A DNA stretch of 64,000 nucleotides from assembly GCA_017979445.1 (NCBI GenBank), contig CM030718.1, forward strand, positions 14,486,760 to 14,550,759, given 5' to 3'. A program made the translations under genes and the position numbers. Positions within the stretch are counted from its first letter, which is position 1. Every line of letters starts with the position of its first letter. Of the stretch, positions 58,312-64,000 are shown in pieces. Under the pieces are notes generated by a model. That model made no database searches and had not been told where the DNA came from. It saw only the letters and a list, made by a program, of their open reading frames with translations. Source of the DNA: Akebia trifoliata. Taxonomy: Eukaryota; Streptophyta; Magnoliopsida; Ranunculales; Lardizabalaceae.

Positions 58312-59650
58312 ATGGTGAGAACAAAGCAAGAAGGAACTAGAGAAGTAGCAAAACCACTACCAGTGGCACAAGATCCAATGCAAGTAGTGCAACGCTTCTT
58401 AACAGAGATGAAGATAGAGATGCAACAAGGACTCCAACAACAGAAAGACGAGATCTAGGAAATCAAGAGGGAAAATAAGCAACTAAGGCAAATGTTATTG
58501 GAGGGATCAGGAACAAAGGGGGTGCCAAAAGGTAGAGAAGAGCAGTAGAGTGACCTTCTTCCTGAAGAGATCGAATGAGAAGAGTTTGAATGAATTACGA
58601 ATTCAGTGAGAATGTGAACCAATGAAAGGAGTTCAAAAGCTCGAAATCCTATGGTGAGGGAGGAGGTTGAGCAACTGCTCCGAAGAAAGGATGAAGAGAA
58701 TGGTCAGGGGAAGATATGCAAGCCGGCTCGCTAGGGGTGTTATCAGGGAGCTTTGAGGAATGCCATTTTCTTTGGCAGTCCTAGCGGCCGAGTCCCCGTG
58801 GACATTCCACCCTTCGAAGTTTGAGGAGTTTAACAAGACGAAAGATACCTTGGACTACATCCTGCACTATCGGAATTAGATGATTCTGTACTAAGGAAAT
58901 GATGTCCTACTATGCAAACTTTTCCTATCAATACTTAGGCAAGGGGTTGTCGCTTGTTTCCAAGGGTTGCCTTTGAGTTCGATCAACAAGTTCTCTAAGT
59001 TTGAAGAAGTTTTTGTCACACAATTCATCCATAATTGGAAGAGGAAGGTTAGAATGAATGTTTTATTCCACCTAAGATAGAAAACAGGGGAATCAATTTG
59101 AGCCTTCATTGCTAGATTCAGGATGAGGCTTTTATCAATAGAAAATCCTAACAAAGTGACCCTGTGCATGGCATACATAACAGTAGTGACCTTGGGAACT
59201 TGGCTCCACAAGTCATTGATCAAGACAGACCCCACATGGTTAGAGGACCTTTACTTGAAGGTAAAAAAGTACGTCATGGTAGAAAAATCAATAAAAAGTT
59301 GGGGTCAGACCTCGACGACTAGGACTCAGTTGAACCAAAGTCAGTAAAAGATAATGAAAAATTGAAGGAGAAAAAAGTCATAAGAAAAAGAGATCTTGAT
59401 ACGAGAAGAAGGTCAACATGGAGAATAAGACGAACTTACACGACATTGAATGAAAAGATGTCCGAGATGCTAAGGCACATCCAAGATGATTTGAGCTTTG
59501 TGCCACCCTAAAAATTACCGAGAAAAACTAGGGAAGCCATATTATGAGTATCATAAGACAGAAGATCATTTGACTAGAGAACATTATTCAAGACTTTATT
59601 GAGGATGGAAAGCTCAAGAAATATGTAGCCACAACCACAAAGGAAAGGGG
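58312..59650 (+). pseudogene. gag of the Tat-lineage element
   Basis: gag forms the virus-like particle. It opens with ATGGTGAGAAC, a common gag start in this lineage, at 58312. Recognisable pieces are SPWTFHPSKFEEF, SINKFSKFEEVFVTQFIHNW, FIARFRMRLLSIENPNKV and DPTWLEDLYLKVKKYV (to about 59265). A knuckle-like stretch YYEYHKTEDHLTREHY lies near 59540, and EDGKLKKYVATTTKERGRR near 59600. Stops and frame changes between these pieces show it is inactive. The usual Cys residues of the knuckle are largely lost. Confidence 0.85.
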
Positions 59651-59879
59651 ACGTCGATGACTTCAAGATGAGCAGATGCCACCACTTCTATCCCCAGAAG
59701 AATGACACCAAGAATAAGAAGGATGAAAGGTAGTCCACAAAATCTACGAAAAATACTATACAAAAACTAAACGAAAAGTATCATTCGAGCAATGGTAAAA
59801 AAGGTGAGGCACGAGGTCAAGGTATATCAAGTCATCACATAAACATCACGAGAGTAGCAAAATTGATTTGGGGAGATAA

Positions 59880-60205
59880 ATCCACAATCTTTACGAAAGA
59901 GGATCTCCGAGGACTTGTCACATTGTACTATGTCGTTCTCATAGTAACCTACCGATAGGAAATATGGATTTGATGAGGATCGTGATCGATGTTAGAAGAG
60001 TAGTCGATATCCTTTTCCTAGAAACAACCGAGAAGATGGGGGTAGGCTCAAGTATTGAGTCAACACTCAAATTCAATGGGATATTGACCTCTCTAGTGGG
60101 AGAGATCATCTTATTAGTCTTGGTGGATCTAGAGGTGATAATGACAAGGTTCATAGTAATAGATTATGATTCAGCCTATAACATGATCCTCACGCAAAAA
60201 TGAAT
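59880..60205 (+). pseudogene. Retroviral-type aspartic protease, Tat lineage
   Basis: It cleaves the polyprotein. The order STIFTKEDLRGLV, then RIVIDVRRVVDILFLETTEK, and FIVIDYDSAYNMIL matches the protease of this lineage. The active-site loop, normally D-T-G-S-S, reads D-V-R-R-V, so the enzyme would be dead even without the nearby stops. Confidence 0.78.
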
Positions 60206-60449
60206 ACATGAAATGAGTGTAGTCCCTCCAACCTACTATCAGGCAGTAAGATTCTTGAGCACGCATGGACCAATGGAGATCTGAAAAGATTAATAAATGG
60301 TAGAAAAATGTTTTGCAATGGCACTAAAATGAGAAAAAAAAACAAAAGGTAACTCAGAAAGGAAGATGAAAGAGAGACCGGCAATAGAAACCTTCCTATA
60401 AAAATTACAAAGAACAACAATCTTGGATCGAATGGCAGCTATTGAATAA

Positions 60450-61290
60450 GTGGAAGAGGCCGATCTAGGAAAGGATGGGAAACTTACTACCAATATTGGG
60501 ATACTGTTGATAGTGGAAGAGCTACTTCAATTCTTAAGAACCAACACATATGTGTTTGCATGGTCCTATGAAGACATGCTAGGGATAGATCCAAGTATTT
60601 CATGCCACAAACTGTACATTGACCCAATAGTCAGGCCTTACAAGAAAAAGTTAAGGAGGTTGTCTCCTCATCTGAGGTAGGGGGTAAATGACAAAGTTAA
60701 CAATTTACTAAAGGTTGGTTTTATCCAATAAGTAGAATATTCAGAATAGATTGTGAATATAGTTATGGTTCCTAAAAATGATAGGAGATTCAAGATGTGC
60801 ATAGACTTCATGATCTCAATAAAGCCTACCCAAAGGAAAACTTCCCACTATCGAGGATAGATAAGTTCGTGGACACTACATCAGGACTTGCGAGGTTGTC
60901 CTTCATGGAGGGATATTCGAGTTACAATCAGATACTAGTGGCAACCAAGGACCAAAAAAAATCTTCCTTCATATATAGCAAGGGTTGTTCTACTACTGAG
61001 TCATGCCATTTGGGTTGAAGAACACAAGAGCCACCTTCAAGAGGTTAGTTACCAAAATGTTTGAAGACATACTCTTAAAAATAATAGAAGTTTACGTCGA
61101 CGACATGTGTGTCAAAAACACATGCAAGTGAGCACCTAAAATATTTTGGAAGAACATTTACAAGGCTCAAAAAGTACAACATGAGATTAATTATGAGGAA
61201 ATGTACATTTGAGGTTTCATCTGGGAAATTCGTTGGATATATGGTTACACAAACGGGTATAGAAGTGAGCCCCGATTAGATCCAAGCATA
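60450..61290 (+). pseudogene. Reverse transcriptase, Tat lineage
   Basis: It copies the element RNA into DNA. ELLQFLRTNTYVFAWSYEDM and LGIDPSISCHKLYIDP lie at 60520-60630. Then come LNKAYPKENFPLSRIDKFVD and ARLSFMEGYSSYNQI at 60800-60935. The catalytic YVDD motif is intact at 61093-61104 (EVYVDDMCVKN). It is followed by RLKKYNMRLIMRKCTFEVSS and GKFVGYMVTQTGIEVSPD. Frameshifts near 60790 and 61000 and several stops break it. Confidence 0.9.
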
Positions 61291-61369
61291 AACAAATATA
61301 CCAAGTCCCACAACTATGAAGCAAGTACAAATACTGACATGAAAGATCGTCGTATTGAGCAGGATTCAT

Positions 61370-62340
61370 TTCTTGGGTCTCAGATAGATGTAGGCCGTTA
61401 TTCAGACTATTGGAGAAATGGAGGAAATTTGAATGGATGGAGTGTGAAAGTGCATTCCAAGACCTCAAAGTTACCTGGGGGAGCTACTAGTACTTAGCAC
61501 GCCAAAGGATGGAGAGGAATTAGGATATACCTTGCAACTATGCCTTTTTTGATAAGTTCGATACTATTCAAAATTAACCAGGGAAAGGAGTATCCTATTT
61601 ATTTTATTAGCAAAACCCTTGGAAAGTCCAAAGCACGATACACTCAGATTGAGAAGATAGGGTTAGCACAGTATATTCGGTGCAAAAACTTCAACCATAT
61701 TTCCAATCACATCAAGTCGAGTAATCATTGATTATCCATTAAAGGATATACTACAGAGGGCGGAGAAGTCAAGAAGAATGGGAAAATGGGTTGTGATACG
61801 TGGCGAATACGATATATAGTATGAAGTTCAAACAATAATAAACGGGCAAGTCTTGTGGACTTTTTGGCAAATTTACCAAACAAAGACCCGAGTTGGGAAT
61901 TAGATAAGGATGGCATAGAAATGGTTATTGTCAAGAAAATTGACTCTTAGAATGCAGAGGCATGATGGAGAATGTTTGTTGATGACTTATCAAATTACAA
62001 TGGCTCAGGGATCGAAATGGTACTAGTAACTTCGAGTCACGATTAGTTAAAGAAGATGGTTAAGCTTAGATTCAGGATTACAAACAATGAGGTAGAGTAC
62101 AAGGCCATATTGAATGGATTGAGGATGGCTAGAGAAGTCTACATAAAGAAGTTGACTTTATTAACATATTCATAGCTAGTGATAAATCAATACAACTAGG
62201 GGTACCAAACAAAATTTAAATGAATGGCAAGACCTCGTCCTACTGAAAGAGGAACTTTCAGGTTTTGGCAAGGTCCACGTAAAAAGAATACCAGGGATAA
62301 CAGTTGACATGCCAACTCATTGACTTACGTGGCCACTATG
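61370..62340 (+). pseudogene. RNase H (with a second RNase H-like domain), Tat lineage
   Basis: LFRLLEKWRKFEWMECESAF, YPIYFISKTLGKSKARYTQI and EKIGLAQYI (about 61395-61680) belong to the connection and first RNase H. A later stretch at 61970-62200 (MFVDDLSNYNGSG, FRITNNEVEYKAILNGLRMA) matches the additional archaeal-type RNase H typical of the Tat lineage. Stops interrupt both. Confidence 0.78.
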
Positions 62341-62489
62341 CTCGGAGAATCAAACGTATGAGATGTTAGAATAGAATACCAACAGAAGCCTAATAAAGAA
62401 TAACTAAGGATGACATGTATGCAAATTGACCTAGCTCAAACTTGGGTGGATGAATACATAACATACCTAAGGGATGGTACAAGATTCTG

Positions 62490-62996
62490 AGATATACCAT
62501 GATCGGGGAGGAGCTCTATAGGATGTCTTATGGGGGACCCCTTCTAAAATGTCTAAGTCTGGAGGAGTCTAGGCTAATAATGAATAAGATACACGAAAAG
62601 ATTTGTGGGAACCATTTTGGAGCTCGGTCTTTAGCTAACAAGGTAATCACACCAAGGGTATTAGTGATCAAGGATACAAGATGATTGTAAAAGGTACATG
62701 AGGACATGTGATCAGTGCTAGAGACATATGATAATGATTTTAAAACCAACAGGGGAACTTTACCTAATGATGACCCCATGACCGTTCGTGATATATGGAG
62801 TAGATGTCGTAGGCCCTTTATCATAAGGGTCGGAAGGGAGAATATTCATATTGGCAGCAACTACCTACTTCAAAAAATGATAGAAATGGTACCATTGGCT
62901 CAAGTAAGAGAACAAGAAGTGATCAAATTCATATGGGAGCACATCATCACTCGATTCGGAATATTATAAGCACTCATATCTCACAATGACACACAA
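62490..62996 (+). pseudogene. Integrase N-terminal part, Tat lineage, truncated
   Basis: The HHCC region reads LLKCLSLEESRLIMNKIHEK then ICGNHFGARSLANKVI (62535-62650). The core follows with TCDQC, VDVVGPL, AATTYFKK-like and AQVREQEVIKFIWEHIITRF. It ends near ALISHNDTQF, where the catalytic DNG has become HND. The C-terminal domain is missing. Confidence 0.85.
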
Positions 62997-63044
62997 TTTA
63001 AAAGAAGCAAATGTTCTCTTATTGTGAAACATATGGAAAATGGT

Positions 63045-64000
63045 ACAAAAGTCCCCTTCGGGGGCAAAATGATAATTTTCCAATTGTAAAAATTTAAAAT
63101 TCTAAAATTAATAAATAAAACATTAATTAATGTAAAGTGAAATTTTAATAAAATTAAATTAAAAATTTGAACAAAGAAAATCAATCAATCAAACCCTCAG
63201 GAAAAATTTTAGGTGGTTGCCCACTTATTTAAGTGGAGCCCCCTTAATATTTATTAAAGGACCCCTCCATTCGGGGGCTCAAAGAATTAAAGATATAACT
63301 AAGGGGTTTTCCAAAAAAGTTAAAAATATATTCTTTCATTGTATGCAAGATTAAAAATCCTAATTCACCTTATCTAAAATAAACCTAGTCAAACTTAGAA
63401 ACTCCCAAAAAACTCTAAAAAAAAGGAGCCTCAATAACCTAATTTCGCAGGAAAGAGAAAATCCTAAGAAAGAGATGTCAAAAATACCCCCAACTTTTTC
63501 AAAATCCTAAATTTGAAGTCCTAACTCCCTACCTAACCTCCAAACCCCAGTTTTTACCCAAAAAACGCCTAGAAACCCTCCACAAACACCTAGAAACCTT
63601 AAAAAAAAAACATCCAAAAAATCATAAAACACTCAAATCTAAGAGGAAGATACCTCATCTTGGAGATCAAAATTTGATCCAGTGACGAATAAAAAATAGG
63701 AAAATTCATACAAGGACGTCTCCACCAATTCTGAGGGAACGTATTGTCGCAATCACCTAGGTAAAATAATATTTTTTATTTTATTATTTATTTTATTTTT
63801 TGTTAGGTTGTTAGCATTATGATTTTTGGAAAAAAGTAGAAACTGGCGTTTGCTGGGCAGAGTTGGTGCCTAACACCTTCCAACCCCATAACGTGATCCC
63901 CAGACTCATAGTTTCTTTTTCGTAGATTAGTGTTATTCATTTGTTTAGAGTCATGATTAGGTTCCTAGACCATAATAACTAGGTGGCGACTCCTAAACCC
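63045..64000 (+). repeat. 5'-truncated Ogre/Tat-type LTR running to the window end
   Basis: It aligns with the reverse complement of the LTRs at 45307-47043 and 55513-57232 from about 500 bp into them onward. Shared blocks include GGCAAAATGATAATTTTCC-like, CATTAATTAATGTAAAGTGA, GGACCCCTCCATTCGGGGGC, GGTGCCTAACACCTTCCAAC and AACTAGGTGGCGACTCCTAA. The last is about 60 bp short of the expected LTR end, so a primer-binding site could lie just past the window. Confidence 0.82.

Larger units (their letters stand above)
57655..62996 (+). mobile_element. Degenerate Tat-lineage Ty3/gypsy retrotransposon, 3' end lost
   Basis: The order is LTR, primer-binding site, gag, protease, reverse transcriptase, RNase H and integrase, the Ty3/gypsy order. 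All coding parts are interrupted by stops and frameshifts. The integrase breaks off at about 62996 and is followed by sequence from the middle of a different LTR. The left limit of the LTR is not sharply defined. Confidence 0.85.

Overview
The window is repeat-dense nuclear DNA of a flowering plant, probably a eudicot. It is AT-rich, has almost no long open frames, and consists mostly of nested LTR retrotransposons and DNA transposons. I recognise one apparently intact host gene: a five-exon HhH-GPD DNA glycosylase on the + strand (29373-37435). I cannot name the species.

Layout. 1-13603: a tandem LTR-internal-LTR-internal-LTR array of a chromovirus-like (Del/Tekay-type) Ty3/gypsy element with about 3.1 kb LTRs. 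The two short internal regions keep only gag and a possible protease relic. 14909-15203: a CACTA 3' end. 16336-21929: a non-autonomous CACTA-type element carrying exon fragments, all on the minus strand, of three unrelated host genes: lipoyl synthase, the peroxisomal fatty-acid multifunctional protein, and a calcium-dependent protein kinase. 21999-28445: a cluster of small DNA elements, including a 381-bp Mutator-type foldback MITE with an exact 9-bp target duplication, and an Ogre/Tat-type solo LTR (25158-27763) with an imperfect target duplication. 29373-37435: the glycosylase gene. Its 6.4 kb second intron holds a Tourist-type MITE, inverted and direct repeats, a palindromic MITE and an antisense solo LTR.

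37436-44680: repeat relics, a CACTA terminus at 39876, and an Ogre-type LTR plus primer-binding site (41121-43222) followed by the start of another LTR. 44681-57620: a foldback DNA element split by a complete 11.9 kb Ogre/Tat-type retrotransposon on the minus strand (45307-57232, target duplication AGTTG). That retrotransposon keeps only an integrase half, a scrap of reverse transcriptase and several tandem-repeat tracts, including about 40 copies of a 34-bp unit. 57655-62996: a degenerate + strand Tat-lineage element with recognisable gag, protease, reverse transcriptase, RNase H and integrase. 63045-64000: a 5'-truncated Ogre-type LTR.

No autonomous element is evident. Every pol region is broken by stops, frameshifts or deletions. 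The most noteworthy structures are the multi-gene-capturing CACTA element, the tandem gag-only retrotransposon array with a second zinc-knuckle-like module, and the 34-bp array that is stop-free over long stretches in all three minus frames. I found no tRNA, rRNA or CRISPR array, and no clearly new biochemical system.
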